Of a stretch of DNA of 64,000 nucleotides, positions 23,504-35,111 are shown piece by piece. A model generated the notes under the pieces. That model did not search any database. It was not told where the DNA came from and saw only the letters and a list, made by a program, of their open reading frames with translations. The stretch comes from Ruegeria sp. Alg231-54. Lineage in GTDB: Bacteria; Pseudomonadota; Alphaproteobacteria; Rhodobacterales; Rhodobacteraceae. Within the stretch, counting starts at the first letter, position 1; each line of letters starts with the position of its first letter. The stretch covers positions 71,693 to 135,692 of the forward strand of contig NZ_FREZ01000012.1 of the NCBI RefSeq assembly GCF_900143525.1, given 5' to 3'. Position numbers and translations under genes: made by a program.

Positions 23504-24946
23504 TCAATTGACAAGAGTAGCCGCAGCAGCAGCTGCTGCGCCTTCAATACCGAACTGATAGAACACGCCCACCAGCATCAAAGCGGCAGAGCCCATCAAA
23601 GCGACCCACAGAACTGGCGAAGAATGCGTCTCGATCGGGTCCTCGTTTTCGGCCCCGAAATACATGTAGAAGACGATCCGCAGATAATAAAACGCGCCGA
23701 TGACCGAGGCGATGGCTGAGGCGATCACCAGCCCGGTCAGACCCGCGCTTACGCCGGCTTGCCAGACACCGAACTTGGCGAAAAAGCCCAGCATCGGCGG
23801 CACGCCTGCAAGGCTGAACATCAGGATCAGCACCGCTAGCGCCTTGCCCGGTTCGCGTTTGGAATATTGGCGTAGGGCGTCGATGTCCGTGACCGGTTTG
23901 CCGTCCCGCTCCATCATCAGGATGAAAGCGAACGTGCCGATATTCATCGTCACATAGATGGCCAGATACATCAGCATAGCCTTGATGCCCAATTCGGTCC
24001 CTGCAGCCAGTCCGATCAGCGCATAACCCATATGGGCAATCGACGAGAACGCCATCAGCCGCTTGATATCGCGCTGGCCAATCGCCGCGACAGCGCCCAG
24101 CAGCATCGACAGAACGGAGAGCAGGACAATCACCTGTTGCCAGTCCTTGATCACACCACCAAAAGCGTCGTGCATCACGCGTGCGAACAGGGCCATGGCA
24201 GCCACTTTCGGCGCTGTGGCAAAGAAGGCAGTGATTGGCGTGGGCGAGCCTTCATACACGTCCGGTGTCCACATGTGGAATGGCACGGCGGACACTTTGA
24301 ACGCCAGGCCTGAGATCAGGAACACCAGACCAAACAGCAGGCCAACCGAAATTTCACCATCCTGAACCGTTTGGATGATACCCGAGAACAGCGTGGTGCC
24401 TGTGAACCCGTAAACCAGCGAGGCGCCGTACAGCAGCAAGCCCGAACTCAGCGCACCAAGCACGAAGTACTTCAAACCGGCCTCGGTCGATTTGGCACTA
24501 TCTCGGCGCAGCGCGGCCACGACGTACAGCGACAGTGATTGCAGTTCCAGCCCCATATAAAGCGACATCAGATCGCCAGCGCTGACCATCATCATCATAC
24601 CGACAGCGGCCAACGCAACCAACAGAGGGAATTCGAACCGCAGCAGATCGCGACGCGCCATATATTCCTGACTCATCACCAGAATGGCAGCCGCTGATAG
24701 CAGGATCGCCACCTTCGAGAATCTTGCGAACCCGTCATCGACAAACATGCCATTGAACGCGACATTGGTACCATCGCCGTTGGTCGCGATCCAAATCGCC
24801 AGCAACGCCATCAACCCAGCGGTTGTCCAGACCAGCAAAGGTGCCAGCCCGTCTTTCGTCGTGTAGACAGCTACCAACAGCGCCGCCATCGCATATACGG
24901 CCAGAACAATCTCTGGCAGGATTATCGTCAGATCAGCCTGGATCAT
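23504..24946 (-). CDS. nuoN: NADH-quinone oxidoreductase subunit N
   Basis: 480 residues; antiporter-like proton-pumping membrane subunit of complex I, with about 14 helices. Conserved segments are [43 protein letters not shown] (catalytic Glu in the GLELQ helix), [28 protein letters not shown] (broken-helix region) and [19 protein letters not shown]. It is the last nuo gene, 15 bp after nuoM, and is followed by the terminator at 23453-23479. Confidence 0.97.
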   Translation of the reverse strand: MIQADLTIILPEIVLAVYAMAALLVAVYTTKDGLAPLLVWTTAGLMALLAIWIATNGDGTNVAFNGMFVDDGFARFSKVAILLSAAAILVMSQEYMARRDLLRFEFPLLVALAAVGMMMMVSAGDLMSLYMGLELQSLSLYVVAALRRDSAKSTEAGLKYFVLGALSSGLLLYGASLVYGFTGTTLFSGIIQTVQDGEISVGLLFGLVFLISGLAFKVSAVPFHMWTPDVYEGSPTPITAFFATAPKVAAMALFARVMHDAFGGVIKDWQQVIVLLSVLSMLLGAVAAIGQRDIKRLMAFSSIAHMGYALIGLAAGTELGIKAMLMYLAIYVTMNIGTFAFILMMERDGKPVTDIDALRQYSKREPGKALAVLILMFSLAGVPPMLGFFAKFGVWQAGVSAGLTGLVIASAIASVIGAFYYLRIVFYMYFGAENEDPIETHSSPVLWVALMGSAALMLVGVFYQFGIEGAAAAAAATLVN

Positions 24947-24961
24947 GTCTCCAAAGCCCCC

Positions 24962-26506
24962 TTAATGCGATGCGGCTGACTGGGTCGCGGCCTCAGCCGC
25001 GGCCAGAGCCATGTCATAGTTCGAAATCAGCGCGGCGGTCGAGTTGCCGATTACATCGGTCACCAGCGACGGGTAGACGCCCAGCAAGATGGTCATCACA
25101 ATCAGCGGCGCAAAGATCAGCCGCTCGCGCGAGCTCATATCCGTCATCGCCTTGAGGCTTTCCTTGATCAGATCACCAAACACGACGCGACGGTACAGCC
25201 ATAGCGCATAAGCAGCCGAGAAGATTACGCCAGAGGCCGCCAAAGCCGTCACCCATGTGTTGACCTGGAAGGTGCCCATTAGCGTCAGGAATTCTCCGAT
25301 GAAACCACTGGTGCCAGGCAGACCTACATTGGCCATCGTGAACAACATGAAGACCAGCGCATAGGCTGGCATGCGAATGACCAGACCGCCATAAGCCTCG
25401 ATGTCGCGAGTATGCATCCGGTCATAGATCACGCCAACACACAGGAAGAGCGCAGCCGAGATGAACCCGTGGCTGAGCATCTGGAAGATCGCACCGTCGA
25501 TCCCCTGCTGGTTCGCCGCAAAAATACCCATGGTCACAAAACCCATATGCGCGACCGAGGAATACGCGATCAGCTTTTTCATATCTTCCTGCACCAGCGC
25601 CACCAGCGAGGTGTAGACAACGGCAATCGCCGACATCCACAACACTACATCGGTCATTACTGCCGAGCCCACGGGGAACATCGGCAGGCTGAACCGCAAG
25701 AAGCCATAGCCGCCCATCTTCAACAGGATCGCCGCAAGAACGACCGACCCGGCGGTCGGCGCCTGAACGTGCGCATCCGGCAGCCAGGTGTGTACTGGCC
25801 ACATCGGCATCTTCACGGCAAAAGAGGCGAAGAATGCCAAGAACATCAGTGTCTGCATGCCGCCGACAATATAGATGCCAAGCACGCTGAACCCTTCGGA
25901 CGAGAAGTGATGGCTCATCAGTGCTTCGATATCTGTAGTGCCCGCATCCGCATACATCGCGACCATCGCCACCAGCATCAGCACTGATCCAAGGAAGGTA
26001 TAGAGGAAGAACTTGAAGCTGGCGTAAATGCGTTCTTTGCCGCCCCAGATGCCGATGATCAGGAACATCGGGATCAGACCTGCCTCAAAAAACAGATAGA
26101 ACAGGACCAGATCCAGCGCCATGAAGACGCCCAGCATCAGCGTCTCCAGAAGCAGGAAGGCGATCATGTATTCCTTGACGCGGTCCGTGACGTGCCAGCT
26201 GGCCAGAATGGTCAGGGGCATGATGAAGGTGGTCAACAAGACAAACAGAACGCTGATACCGTCCACGCCCATCTTGTATTTCAGACCCAGCAGCCATTCG
26301 CCTTCTTCCACCATCTGGAAGCCGGTGTTGGACGGATCAAACCCCGTATAGATGCCGATCGAGACCAGGAACGTCACCGTGGTTGCCACCAGTGCGACCC
26401 ATTTGGCATTGCGCTGTGCGGCCGAGTCCTCGCCATGCAGGAACAGGGCCAGAATGCCTGCTGCCACAGCGGGGATGAATGTGACGATGGAGAGGATATT
26501 ATCCAT
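24962..26506 (-). CDS. nuoM: NADH-quinone oxidoreductase subunit M
   Basis: 514 residues; antiporter-like subunit with about 14 helices. Landmarks are [40 protein letters not shown] (conserved Glu), [60 protein letters not shown] and [20 protein letters not shown]. The ATG shares an A with the nuoL stop (TAATG). Confidence 0.97.
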   Translation of the reverse strand: MDNILSIVTFIPAVAAGILALFLHGEDSAAQRNAKWVALVATTVTFLVSIGIYTGFDPSNTGFQMVEEGEWLLGLKYKMGVDGISVLFVLLTTFIMPLTILASWHVTDRVKEYMIAFLLLETLMLGVFMALDLVLFYLFFEAGLIPMFLIIGIWGGKERIYASFKFFLYTFLGSVLMLVAMVAMYADAGTTDIEALMSHHFSSEGFSVLGIYIVGGMQTLMFLAFFASFAVKMPMWPVHTWLPDAHVQAPTAGSVVLAAILLKMGGYGFLRFSLPMFPVGSAVMTDVVLWMSAIAVVYTSLVALVQEDMKKLIAYSSVAHMGFVTMGIFAANQQGIDGAIFQMLSHGFISAALFLCVGVIYDRMHTRDIEAYGGLVIRMPAYALVFMLFTMANVGLPGTSGFIGEFLTLMGTFQVNTWVTALAASGVIFSAAYALWLYRRVVFGDLIKESLKAMTDMSSRERLIFAPLIVMTILLGVYPSLVTDVIGNSTAALISNYDMALAAAEAATQSAASH

Positions 26507-28659
26507 TAGTGTGCGCCTCCGCCGATCGAAATCCAGGTTACAAGGGCAGCGATACCCAGAACCATCCAGAAGGCGTAAGTAAAGATGTAGCCCGTCTGCG
26601 CCTTGCCAGCGAGGCGGGTAAAGAAGGGTACAACACCCAAGGCCACTCCGTTGAGGAAACCGTCAATGGTGTTGCCATCACCCCGTTTCCACAGGAACCG
26701 GCCAAGGGCGATGGTGGGTTTGACGAAGACAGCATCATAGATTTCGTCAAAGTACCACTTGTTCAGAAGGAACAGGTACAGAGGACGTTGGTTCTGCGCC
26801 AAACGCGCCGGCAGCGACGTGTTCACGATGTAGAACCAATAGGCCACGATAAAGCCCAAAGCCATAGCAACAAAGGGCGAAACCTTGACCCACTTGGGGG
26901 CAGCATGCGCATCGTCCAGAACATGGTTATCCGGCGCGATGTAAATCGCGCCCTCGCCCGGCTCACCCGCGAACACGTAATGGTGGTCGTCGCCGTGAGC
27001 CGCTTTTTCTTCGTGCCCGGCGTCATCTCCATGGCTTTCATCCGCGTTCGCCTCATCCGCATGCGTATCGTCACCATGGGTCGTATCGGCTGCACCGTGA
27101 TCACCGGTCTCAGCATGCTCAGACGCCTCAGCCACCGGTATACCGTAGAACTTGCCGACCTTGTCTGTGTGACCAAAGAAGCTGCCATACCAGATCATCC
27201 CGGCAAACACCGCACCTAAGGACAGAACACCCAGCGGCACCAGCATGGTCATCGGACTTTCATGCGCGTGCTCATGCGTATGCTTGTCGCCACGCTCTTC
27301 GCCATAAAAGGTCAGGAAAATCAGACGCCAGCTGTAAAATGACGTGAACGCCGCCGCGATCACCAGCATCCAGAAGGCATATCCGGTGCCACCGGCAAAA
27401 GCGCTTTCGATGATGGCATCCTTGGACAGGAACCCGGCGAACCCAATTTGGGTCAGCGGGATGCCGACGCCTGTAATCGCCAGGGTGCCGATCATCATCG
27501 CCCAGAATGTATAGGGGATCTTCTTCCGCAGGCCGCCGTATTCGGTCATCTCCTGCTCGTGATGCATCGCGTGGATCACTGAACCTGCGCCAAGGAACAA
27601 CAGCGCCTTGAAGAATGCGTGCGTCAGCAAGTGGAACATCGCTGCCGAATACATGCCAACACCCGCGGCCACGAACATGTAGCCCAACTGAGAACAGGTC
27701 GAATAGGCAATGACGCGCTTGATGTCGGTCTGAACCAGGCCAACGGTTGCAGCAAAAAACGCGGTCGAGGCCCCAAGGAAGGTGATGAACCCGGTGGCAC
27801 CCGGCGCAAATTCCATCAATGGCGACATCCGGCAAATCAGGAACACACCAGCGGTCACCATGGTTGCGGCGTGGATCAGCGCCGACACAGGCGTCGGGCC
27901 TTCCATCGCGTCTGGCAACCAAGTGTGCAGGATCAGCTGCGCCGATTTGCCCATCGCGCCGATGAACAGCAGGACACAGATCACCTCGATTGCGGTCCAC
28001 TCGCCCCAAAGGAAGTGCAACTTCTCTTCGGCCAGCGCAGGGGCCGAGGCAAAAATGTCCGAGAAATTGATGCTGTCGGTCAGGAAGAACAGCGCGAAGA
28101 TGCCCAGAGCAAAGCCAAAGTCGCCAACCCGGTTAACGATGAATGCTTTCATCGCTGCCGCATTGGCCGTGGGCTTGCGATAATAGAACCCGATCAGCAG
28201 GTACGAGGCTACACCCACACCTTCCCAACCAAAGAACATCTGTACCAGATTGTCCGCTGTCACCAGCATCAGCATGGCGAAGGTGAAGAACGACAGATAG
28301 GCAAAGAAGCGCGGCTTATAGCTCTCGCCCTCGCGCCACTGCGGATCGTGATCCATGTAGCCGAAGGAATAGAGGTGCACGAGCGCCGAAACCGTCGTCA
28401 CCACGATCAGCATGATCGCGGTCAGACGATCCAGTCGAACGGCCCAGCTTGTCGACAGCGATCCGCTTTCGATCCAGCGCATGATCTCGATCTGCTGGGT
28501 CACACCTTCAAACGAGAAGAACACTATCCATGACAGCAGACAGGCCAGGAACAGCAGGCCCGTTGCGGTCCACATGGCGGCTTTCTCGCCAATGAACTTC
28601 CAGCCGAACCCGCAGATCAGCGCGCCCACCAGCGGGGCAAAGAGGATGGTGGTTTCCAT
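26506..28659 (-). CDS. nuoL: NADH-quinone oxidoreductase subunit L, His-rich loop
   Basis: 717 residues, longer than the ~615 of E. coli NuoL. Core features are present: [75 protein letters not shown] and the long lateral helix with the C-terminal anchor. The extra length comes mainly from a soluble acidic His-rich insertion (about residues 511-558; DNA 26980-27130) with nine His and many Asp/Glu in 47 residues, preceded by a smaller [10 protein letters not shown] segment. Such a loop could bind metal ions (inference). It overlaps nuoM by one base and lies 6 bp after nuoK. Confidence 0.96.
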   Translation of the reverse strand: METTILFAPLVGALICGFGWKFIGEKAAMWTATGLLFLACLLSWIVFFSFEGVTQQIEIMRWIESGSLSTSWAVRLDRLTAIMLIVVTTVSALVHLYSFGYMDHDPQWREGESYKPRFFAYLSFFTFAMLMLVTADNLVQMFFGWEGVGVASYLLIGFYYRKPTANAAAMKAFIVNRVGDFGFALGIFALFFLTDSINFSDIFASAPALAEEKLHFLWGEWTAIEVICVLLFIGAMGKSAQLILHTWLPDAMEGPTPVSALIHAATMVTAGVFLICRMSPLMEFAPGATGFITFLGASTAFFAATVGLVQTDIKRVIAYSTCSQLGYMFVAAGVGMYSAAMFHLLTHAFFKALLFLGAGSVIHAMHHEQEMTEYGGLRKKIPYTFWAMMIGTLAITGVGIPLTQIGFAGFLSKDAIIESAFAGGTGYAFWMLVIAAAFTSFYSWRLIFLTFYGEERGDKHTHEHAHESPMTMLVPLGVLSLGAVFAGMIWYGSFFGHTDKVGKFYGIPVAEASEHAETGDHGAADTTHGDDTHADEANADESHGDDAGHEEKAAHGDDHHYVFAGEPGEGAIYIAPDNHVLDDAHAAPKWVKVSPFVAMALGFIVAYWFYIVNTSLPARLAQNQRPLYLFLLNKWYFDEIYDAVFVKPTIALGRFLWKRGDGNTIDGFLNGVALGVVPFFTRLAGKAQTGYIFTYAFWMVLGIAALVTWISIGGGAH

Positions 28660-28665
28660 ATTCTC

Positions 28666-28971
28666 TTACCCCTTCATCATATTGACGTCTTCAACCGCGA
28701 TCGTGCCACGGTTGCGGAAGAAACAGACCAGAATGGCCAGCCCGATCGCCGCTTCGGCCGCCGCCACGGTCAGCACGAACAGCGTAAACACCTGCCCGAC
28801 CAGATCGCCGAGGAAGCTTGAGAACGCCACAAGGTTGATATTCACCGCCAGCAGCATCAATTCGATGCTCATCAGCAGGATGATGACGTTCTTGCGGTTC
28901 AGGAAGAGACCGAAGATGCCGATGACGAACAGCGCCGCCGCGACCGTAAGATAGTGTTCAAGTCCGATCAT
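28666..28971 (-). CDS. nuoK: NADH-quinone oxidoreductase subunit K
   Basis: 101 residues; three membrane helices with two conserved membrane Glu residues ([11 protein letters not shown] and [12 protein letters not shown]), as expected for NuoK in the proton path. The length is standard. It sits 3 bp after nuoJ and 6 bp before nuoL. Confidence 0.97.
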   Translation of the reverse strand: MIGLEHYLTVAAALFVIGIFGLFLNRKNVIILLMSIELMLLAVNINLVAFSSFLGDLVGQVFTLFVLTVAAAEAAIGLAILVCFFRNRGTIAVEDVNMMKG

Positions 28972-28974
28972 CGT

Positions 28975-29577
28975 CTAAAGCCCCTGCCCCGGTTTCACGT
29001 CCTTCAACTCCATCGCCTTGGCCGGGTCGCGCATCATCTGGCCGACGATGTCCTGACGCTTGATGTCCTTGCGGTGGCGCAGAGTCAGAACAATGGCACC
29101 GATCATGGCCACCAGCAGGATCAGACCCGCCAGTTGGAACAGAAGGAAGTATTGATCGTAAAGAATGATACCCAGCGCTTCGGTGTTATGGCGGTCCACG
29201 GGGATCGGTTGCGCTAGATTGGCGGCAGCACCCTGCGCGCTGTCCCAGGCCCCAAAGGCCATGACGAACTGCATCAGGATCACCAGACCGATCAGCAGGG
29301 CCAGCGGCATATAGCGCGCCATCTCGGCCTTGAGCTCGGCAAAGTCCACGTCCAACATCATCACCACGAAGAGGAACAGCACTGCCACCGCGCCCACATA
29401 GACGATGATCAGCAGCATCGCCACGAACTCGGCCCCCAGCAGCACGAACAGCCCTGCTGCTGACAGGAACGACAAGATCAGCCAAAGCACCGAGTGCACC
29501 GGCTGGCGGCTGATCACTGTGAACAGCCCGCCGGTGATGGCACTGATGGCAAACAGGTAGAAGGCAAAGACGGTCAT
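28975..29577 (-). CDS. nuoJ: NADH-quinone oxidoreductase subunit J
   Basis: 200 residues, five membrane helices, starting [17 protein letters not shown]. The start at 29577 overlaps the CMD-family gene stop (ATGA) and matches the family N-terminus; the longer open frame upstream is the CMD gene read in another frame. Helix 3 ([20 protein letters not shown]) is strongly conserved in NuoJ, where it undergoes a pi-bulge transition. Confidence 0.97.
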   Translation of the reverse strand: MTVFAFYLFAISAITGGLFTVISRQPVHSVLWLILSFLSAAGLFVLLGAEFVAMLLIIVYVGAVAVLFLFVVMMLDVDFAELKAEMARYMPLALLIGLVILMQFVMAFGAWDSAQGAAANLAQPIPVDRHNTEALGIILYDQYFLLFQLAGLILLVAMIGAIVLTLRHRKDIKRQDIVGQMMRDPAKAMELKDVKPGQGL

Positions 29578-29984
29578 TGATCCGTATCCTCGTTGTCGCC
29601 CATGACCTCTTGCGCCAATTCCAGCGCGCGGGTCATGGCCGGGATGCCGGCAAAGACCGACATCTGACCGATCGCTTCCACGATCTCTTGTTTCCTGGCG
29701 CCCGCTTCCAGCGTGTGGCGCACGGTCTGACGCACCGCCGCGTCCGCCTGCGCGCCCTGGCAGGTCAGACCGGCCAGCGTCAGCAGCAGCCGCGTCTTGG
29801 CATCCAGCCCGTCCTTGTTGACGGTGTTGCCAAACATCATTTCCATGACCTCTTTGGGCATGGTCGGCCACAGCGCCTCGAACCCTTTGGGCGAGAAATT
29901 CTCCATCGCCGGGTTCATCGCCTTGGCCATGTCCTGCGCCTGCTTCATCATCAGGTCGAACGGATTTTGGGGCGTGTCAGTCAT
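29574..29984 (-). CDS. Carboxymuconolactone decarboxylase-family protein inside nuo
   Basis: 136 residues. The segment [46 protein letters not shown] matches the CMD/AhpD-like helical fold. Only one Cys is present in the expected active-site area (TCQG), so the CxxC redox pair of AhpD is missing. It overlaps both nuoI (ATGA upstream) and nuoJ (ATGA downstream), so it is fully coupled to complex I synthesis. A role in complex I assembly or in protection is possible but unproven. It has no ring-cleavage neighbours. Confidence 0.85.
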   Translation of the reverse strand: MTDTPQNPFDLMMKQAQDMAKAMNPAMENFSPKGFEALWPTMPKEVMEMMFGNTVNKDGLDAKTRLLLTLAGLTCQGAQADAAVRQTVRHTLEAGARKQEIVEAIGQMSVFAGIPAMTRALELAQEVMGDNEDTDQ

Positions 29985-30475
29985 CGGTACGGCGCGTCCA
30001 TTTCCAGATTGCGGGCGATCTCGGCTTCCCAGCGTTCGCCGTTGTCGAGCAGCTTTTCCTTGTCATAGAACAGCTCTTCGCGAGTTTCCGTGGCGAATTC
30101 GAAGTTCGGACCCTCGACGATGGCGTCCACCGGACAGGCCTCTTGGCAAAAACCGCAATAGATGCACTTGGTCATGTCGATGTCGTAGCGCGTGGTGCGT
30201 CGGCTGCCGTCTTCGCGCGGTTCGGCGTCGATGGTGATGGCTTGTGCCGGGCAGATCGCCTCGCACAGTTTGCAGGCAATGCAGCGTTCTTCGCCGTTCG
30301 GATAACGACGCAGGGCGTGCTCGCCGCGGAAACGCGGAGACAGCGGGCCTTTTTCATGCGGGTAGTTAATGGTGGCCTTTGGCGCGAAGAAGTACTTCAA
30401 CCCCAGCTTCATGCCGACCCAAAAGTCCTGCAGCAGAAAGTATTTCGCAGCGCGGGTGTAGTCGATTTGGGTCAT
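29981..30475 (-). CDS. nuoI: NADH-quinone oxidoreductase subunit I
   Basis: 164 residues. The two 4Fe-4S motifs [12 protein letters not shown] and [12 protein letters not shown] carry clusters N6a and N6b in the peripheral arm. The start [13 protein letters not shown] at 30475 matches the family; a further in-frame start upstream lies inside the short gap to nuoH. The gene is 2 bp after nuoH and overlaps the CMD gene by 4 nt. Confidence 0.97.
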   Translation of the reverse strand: MTQIDYTRAAKYFLLQDFWVGMKLGLKYFFAPKATINYPHEKGPLSPRFRGEHALRRYPNGEERCIACKLCEAICPAQAITIDAEPREDGSRRTTRYDIDMTKCIYCGFCQEACPVDAIVEGPNFEFATETREELFYDKEKLLDNGERWEAEIARNLEMDAPYR

Positions 30476-30477
30476 GA

Positions 30478-31515
30478 TCAGCCTCCTACGCTCCAACGGG
30501 CGAATGCGCCCCAGAACCAGTCGAATTTTGCCGCAAAGGCCACGAAGACCACCCAGGCCAGCGAGAATGGCAGGAAGACTTTCCAGCCCAACCGCATCAG
30601 CTGGTCATAGCGGTAGCGGGGCGTGATAGCCTTGACCATCGCGAAGAGGAAGAAGAAGAACGCCATCTTGGCGACCATCCACAGCACTCCGTCCGGCAAG
30701 CCGGGGATCGGTGACAGCCAGCCGCCGAAGAACAGTAGCGTGGTCAGGGCGCACATCAGGAAGATGGCGATATACTCACCGGCCATGAACAACAGGAAAG
30801 GCGTGGCCGAGTATTCAACCTGATAGCCCGCAACCAGTTCCGATTCCGCCTCGGGCAAGTCGAACGGTGGACGGTTGGTTTCCGCTAGCGCCGAGATGAA
30901 GAACAAGAAAACCATCGGGAAATGCGGCAACCAGTACCAGCTGAAGAAACCGAACCGGCCATCCTGCGCCTCGACAATGTGGCCGAAGTTCATGGAACCG
31001 GTTGAGATGATAACCCCAATAATAATCAGGCCAATGGAGACTTCATAGGAAATCATCTGAGCCGCAGAGCGCAATGATCCAAGGAAAGGGTACTTTGAGT
31101 TAGAGGCCCAACCGCCCATAATCACGCCATAAACTTCCAGTGAAGACACGGCAAAGACATACAGGATTGCGACATTGATATCCGACAACACCCAGCCATC
31201 ATTGAATGGGATCACGGCCCAGGCGATCATCGCCAATACGAATGAGGTTAGCGGAGCGAGGATGAACACTGTGCGGTCGGCACCCGCCGGTATGACCACC
31301 TCTTTCACCACGTACTTCAGGGCGTCAGCCACCGATTGCAGCAGTCCATAGACGCCAACCACGTTGGGGCCGCGGCGCATTTGGACGGCGGCCCAGATCT
31401 TGCGGTCGCCGTAAACAAGGAACAACAGCGAAATCATCACGAAGGCAACAACTGCAAGCACTTGCGCCAGAATGATGATGGCTATTCCGCCTGGGGTGTT
31501 AAAGAAATCAGCCAT
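30478..31515 (-). CDS. nuoH: NADH-quinone oxidoreductase subunit H
   Basis: 345 residues, eight membrane helices, forming the quinone-binding chamber with NuoB/D. Conserved loops are [20 protein letters not shown], the acidic [20 protein letters not shown] and [24 protein letters not shown] precedes the ATG. The first codons overlap the end of the 71-residue gene by 8 nt. Confidence 0.97.
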   Translation of the reverse strand: MADFFNTPGGIAIIILAQVLAVVAFVMISLLFLVYGDRKIWAAVQMRRGPNVVGVYGLLQSVADALKYVVKEVVIPAGADRTVFILAPLTSFVLAMIAWAVIPFNDGWVLSDINVAILYVFAVSSLEVYGVIMGGWASNSKYPFLGSLRSAAQMISYEVSIGLIIIGVIISTGSMNFGHIVEAQDGRFGFFSWYWLPHFPMVFLFFISALAETNRPPFDLPEAESELVAGYQVEYSATPFLLFMAGEYIAIFLMCALTTLLFFGGWLSPIPGLPDGVLWMVAKMAFFFFLFAMVKAITPRYRYDQLMRLGWKVFLPFSLAWVVFVAFAAKFDWFWGAFARWSVGG

Positions 31516-31723
31516 TGGTCCTCACACCGTGGGTATTCAATTTTTCGCGGGTGATGATCAGGCCAAGTGCCTGCGCATCTTGCGGTTGGGTCGGCGCATA
31601 GGTGTAAACAGCATCCACAGCCATCGCGCTACCTTTTTCATTGCGTTTCATGCGCAGTTCCCTGGTGCCCGCACCGCAAGCGATGTTGGCTTCTGAAAGC
31701 GATATGAAACGGGTCTGGTTCAT
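31508..31723 (-). CDS. 71-residue protein between nuoG and nuoH
   Basis: I do not recognise this family. The ATG at 31723 overlaps the nuoG stop (ATGA) and the stop lies 8 nt inside nuoH, so it is placed like a real translationally coupled gene. The product is soluble and basic ([11 protein letters not shown]), with one Cys and no membrane segment. nuo loci of Rhodobacter and Paracoccus are known to contain unidentified reading frames at such places. It could alternatively be a spacer that happens to be open. Confidence 0.55.
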   Translation of the reverse strand: MNQTRFISLSEANIACGAGTRELRMKRNEKGSAMAVDAVYTYAPTQPQDAQALGLIITREKLNTHGVRTNG

Positions 31724-33741
31724 TCTGCCGCAATCTTCCCGGTATTCCGAGACTGCGCCTGAGCAGAAAGCTCGGCCATCAACTGCGACGCCCGTGCAAT
31801 CGGGTTGGTCAGATAAAAATCCCTGATCACATTGCGGAACGTTGCCTGACCCAGAGGGCCAGCATCCAACGGCTGGACCTCATTCTCGATCACGTGGTCG
31901 ATTTGGGCCAGATGCGGCACGGCTTCGATCAACGCTGTGCGCAGTTGCGCCAACGAGTCGAAAGGCAACGTAGCGCCCATCTCTGCCGACAGCGCCCGCA
32001 AGATGGCCCAATTCTCTTTCGCCTCACCCGGGGCGAACCCGGCACGCATCGCCAGTTGCGGGCGGCCTTCAGTGTTCACGAACAACCCGTTTTCCTCGGT
32101 ATACGCGGTACCAGGAAGGATCACATCGGCACGGTGCGCGCCACGATCACCATGGCTGCCCTGATAGATCACAAAGGCCCCTTCGCCGATTTCAACCTCA
32201 TCTGCGCCGAGGTTGTAGATCACGTCAGCCGCACTAACCGCTTCCATGCCGCCTTCGTTGGTGGCATCCACATCCATCGCCCCCACGCGAGACGCAGCGC
32301 TGTGCAGGATCAGCAATCCACTTTCGGTATTGGCTGCAATCGTTTGCGCAGCGGCCAGCACAGCTGCGCCGTCAGCTTCTAGCAACGCACCCTGCCCGAC
32401 GATGACCAGCGAGGCTTTGCCCTTGATCTCAACATCGCCGCCCATATCGACGACCTTTTGCAACGCCGCGCGGTCGTCGCCCATATGGTGATACGCGTAG
32501 GTCAGATCGGCCGCTGGCCCAACCAAGGCCACCTCGGTCCCATGTGCCCAGGCCTTGCGGATACGCGCGTTCAAAACCGGAGCTTCGTCGCGCGGGTTCG
32601 TTCCGATCAGCAGAATACGCTCGGCAGTGTCGATATCTTCTATCGCGGCCGTCCCGGCATAGGCACCGCGATTTCCCGCAGGCAGCTTGGCCCCATCGGT
32701 TCGGCATTCAACAACACCGCCCTGCCCTTCGATCAATTGCTTCAGCGCGAACGCGGCCTCGACCGGAGCGAGATCACCAACGATACCTGCCGGCTTTTCG
32801 GCCTCTTTCAGCGCTTCGGCAACTTTTGTCAGCGCCTCGGGCCACGAGGCCGGGCGTAGCTTGCCGTTTTCGCGCACGTAAGGTTTGTCCAGACGCTGAC
32901 GACGCAGGCCATCCCAGACAAACCTGGTCTTGTCGCTGATCCATTCCTCGTTCACGCCGTCATGGTTGCGCGGAAGAAAGCGCATGACTTCGCGCCCTTT
33001 TGTATCGACACGAACGTTCGAGCCCAGGGCATCCATGACGTCGATGCTCTCGGTCTTGGTCAGCTCCCAAGGGCGCGCAGTGAAGGCGTAGGGCTTCGAA
33101 GTCAGCGCCCCAACCGGGCACAGGTCAATGATATTGCCCTGCAGGTTCGAGTTTAACGTCTGGTTCAGATAGGACGTGATCTCGGCATCTTCGCCGCGAC
33201 CGGTCTGACCCATCTGTGTGATCCCGGCGACCTCGGTCGTAAAGCGCACGCAACGGGTGCAGCTGATGCAGCGTGTCATCGCGGTTCCGACCAGCGGCCC
33301 CAGATCCAGATCGTCCACGGCGCGCTTGGCTTCCTTGAAGCGTGAGCCCGACACACCATAAGCCATCGCCTGATCCTGCAGGTCACACTCGCCACCCTGA
33401 TCGCAGATCGGGCAGTCCAGCGGGTGGTTGATAAGCAGGAACTCCATCACCCCTTCGCGCGCTTTCTTGACCATGGGCGAGTTCGTCTTGACCTCTGGCG
33501 GCTGACCTTCCGGTCCCGGGCGCAGATCGCGCACCTGCATTGCACACGACGCCGCAGGTTTGGGCGGGCCGCCGACAACTTCGACCAGACACATCCGGCA
33601 ATTCCCGGCAATCGACAGACGCTCGTGATAGCAAAAGCGCGGCACCTCGACTCCGGCCTGCTCACAGGCCTGGATCAGCGTCATCGCACCATCGACTTCG
33701 ATTTCCTGCCCGTCGATATTCACTTTGCGGAGGTCAGACAT
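31720..33741 (-). CDS. nuoG: NADH-quinone oxidoreductase subunit G
   Basis: 673 residues; iron-sulfur protein of the NADH arm. The N-terminal 2Fe-2S ferredoxin part has [19 protein letters not shown]. The next motifs are [15 protein letters not shown] and the 4Fe-4S set [10 protein letters not shown]...[15 protein letters not shown]. The C-terminal two thirds is a molybdopterin-enzyme-like domain without cofactor ligands. The length is typical of the short alphaproteobacterial/mitochondrial type. It sits 3 bp after the DUF5333 gene. Confidence 0.97.
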   Translation of the reverse strand: MSDLRKVNIDGQEIEVDGAMTLIQACEQAGVEVPRFCYHERLSIAGNCRMCLVEVVGGPPKPAASCAMQVRDLRPGPEGQPPEVKTNSPMVKKAREGVMEFLLINHPLDCPICDQGGECDLQDQAMAYGVSGSRFKEAKRAVDDLDLGPLVGTAMTRCISCTRCVRFTTEVAGITQMGQTGRGEDAEITSYLNQTLNSNLQGNIIDLCPVGALTSKPYAFTARPWELTKTESIDVMDALGSNVRVDTKGREVMRFLPRNHDGVNEEWISDKTRFVWDGLRRQRLDKPYVRENGKLRPASWPEALTKVAEALKEAEKPAGIVGDLAPVEAAFALKQLIEGQGGVVECRTDGAKLPAGNRGAYAGTAAIEDIDTAERILLIGTNPRDEAPVLNARIRKAWAHGTEVALVGPAADLTYAYHHMGDDRAALQKVVDMGGDVEIKGKASLVIVGQGALLEADGAAVLAAAQTIAANTESGLLILHSAASRVGAMDVDATNEGGMEAVSAADVIYNLGADEVEIGEGAFVIYQGSHGDRGAHRADVILPGTAYTEENGLFVNTEGRPQLAMRAGFAPGEAKENWAILRALSAEMGATLPFDSLAQLRTALIEAVPHLAQIDHVIENEVQPLDAGPLGQATFRNVIRDFYLTNPIARASQLMAELSAQAQSRNTGKIAAE

Positions 33742-33744
33742 GGT

Positions 33745-34149
33745 CTAGTTCGCCCTCAAATACACGCCAATGGCGCTGTTTCTTTCAATCTCTGCCTGCC
33801 CTAGCGTGCAGAAAGATTTGGGATTGCCATAAGACACACCGTTCGCGGCCAGATACGTCTCGCCTTTGGCACGCATCCGGTCCTTTTCTGCATCCGATTC
33901 TACGTAAGCTCGGATTTCGCCGTCCGAATACCCCAGACTGTTCGCTTTGGACTTGAGCCCCCACATCACGCCAATCGCCTTCAGCCTGCGCCCGCTGATT
34001 GACGGGCAGTAATCCGAAATCTCGTTTGCGATAGCGATGTAATAGAGTTCGTCGTCAATCTCTTTGACTTCGCGCAAGGGCGGCTTTGCCGCGACCGCAG
34101 TCGGAATAGCCAGAACAGACAACACAGTAAGCAGTTTGATACGAGACAT
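33745..34149 (-). CDS. DUF5333 exported protein
   Basis: 134 residues from the ATG at 34149 (AAAGGA upstream); a longer open frame upstream has no protein character. A signal peptide (RIKLLTVLSVLAIPTAVAA) ends near residue 21. The mature part has two Cys (DYCPSIS and SFCTLGQ), which could form a disulfide in the periplasm. It resembles DUF5333, small proteins encoded within nuo clusters of Rhodobacteraceae. The function is unknown; an assembly or stability factor for complex I is one possibility. Confidence 0.75.
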   Translation of the reverse strand: MSRIKLLTVLSVLAIPTAVAAKPPLREVKEIDDELYYIAIANEISDYCPSISGRRLKAIGVMWGLKSKANSLGYSDGEIRAYVESDAEKDRMRAKGETYLAANGVSYGNPKSFCTLGQAEIERNSAIGVYLRAN

Positions 34150-34247
34150 CACAAATCCTTTCGTCTTGGACAGGCCAAAACGATCCGGGGCTGGCGCGCT
34201 ATTCAATAACACGTCTTGCGTCACGCCCTGATATGCGAAAAACCGGT

Positions 34248-34637
34248 TCATGGTCGCTGGCAGGTTCCTGCAAAGGTCAATTTATTGTCGGTGATGCGCA
34301 AATTCTGCGGTTCGGTGTCGGGTCCGACTTTCCAGTTGATTTTAGAAGTTCCAAAGGCGTCGATACAGAATTTGGTTCCTTCATGCCGCCCCGCTTCGCG
34401 CGCGCCATCCAAAGACGCGGACACGCCGTTCACCACAACTGTGAAATCCGTCGGAGCGTTCTTTTTATCGACGGCTTTCGCCTTGGCCCGGAAGGCCTTG
34501 CCATCAAAGAGGATTCGGTCACTGGACGACGTGCCGCAGGCCGAGACAAAAACCGCAGCACCCAAGGCGGCGGTCAGTACCACACGTCCCATCCTGAATT
34601 TTAATCCAGTCAACGAATAAGTACCTTTCTTTTCCAT
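34248..34637 (-). CDS. Small lipoprotein in the nuo locus
   Basis: About 129 residues. The ATG at 34637 shares an A with the MAPEG stop (TAATG), favouring this start; an internal ATG (34592) would give a shorter signal. LTAALGAAVFVSACG contains a lipobox (VSAC), so the mature protein begins with a lipidated Cys and is probably periplasmic. The rest (KAVDKKNAPTDFTVVVNGVS, KFCIDAFGTSKINW) looks like a small beta-rich domain with two more Cys (KFCID and AGTCQ). No family is recognised. Confidence 0.7.
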   Translation of the reverse strand: MEKKGTYSLTGLKFRMGRVVLTAALGAAVFVSACGTSSSDRILFDGKAFRAKAKAVDKKNAPTDFTVVVNGVSASLDGAREAGRHEGTKFCIDAFGTSKINWKVGPDTEPQNLRITDNKLTFAGTCQRP

Positions 34638-35053
34638 TAGAACGCCGCCACCAATGCCATGAAGCCCATCACAACCATGCAGGCCCATCCGACAACGTAG
34701 GATACAGACCGAATGCCGCTGTGCGGTTGTCCAATACCACGCATGTGAATAACCAGCATGACGATGCGCGCAATCAGAGCGACCGATGCCAATAGGTTCA
34801 CCCAGAACGGGCTAACCCCAAGCAACATGGCCGCGACCGTGACAGCGACATAGGCTGGCAACGTCTCGGTCCCGTTCAGATAAGCCCGGTTCAGGCGATA
34901 CGCCTTGTCGGAATAGTCCTGTTCCGGCGTTGCCCCGGGGGCCAAGCCCTTGCCCTGTTTGGCCAGCGCTGAAAACGGCGCGAGCGCCAGAATGATCAAC
35001 GTAAAGACCACGAGGGATGCGATTGCATGTGAATACTCAGCAAAAGTTTCCAT
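34637..35053 (-). CDS. MAPEG family membrane protein
   Basis: 138 residues with four membrane helices: ASLVVFTLIILALAPF, LNGTETLPAYVAVTVAAMLLG, FWVNLLASVALIARIVMLVI and VVGWACMVVMGFMALVA. The pattern NRAYLNGTETLPAYV and RIVMLVIHMRG is typical of MAPEG (microsomal glutathione-transferase-like) proteins of bacteria. It lies between nuoF and the small lipoprotein and is translationally coupled to the latter. The substrate is unknown. Confidence 0.85.
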   Translation of the reverse strand: METFAEYSHAIASLVVFTLIILALAPFSALAKQGKGLAPGATPEQDYSDKAYRLNRAYLNGTETLPAYVAVTVAAMLLGVSPFWVNLLASVALIARIVMLVIHMRGIGQPHSGIRSVSYVVGWACMVVMGFMALVAAF

Positions 35054-35111
35054 TAGTTCAACTCCCTGATCTCAACGTGGTTTGGGTTTGATCCGATATC
35101 ATGCAACTTGA

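Noticed and set aside
27619..28533. 304-codon frame antisense to nuoL
   Set aside because: It is rich in His, Arg and Gln as expected from the reverse of a membrane-protein gene; no independent features.
28975..29871. 298-codon version of nuoJ
   Set aside because: The N-terminal third is the CMD gene read in a different frame; the real start at 29577 overlaps the CMD stop.
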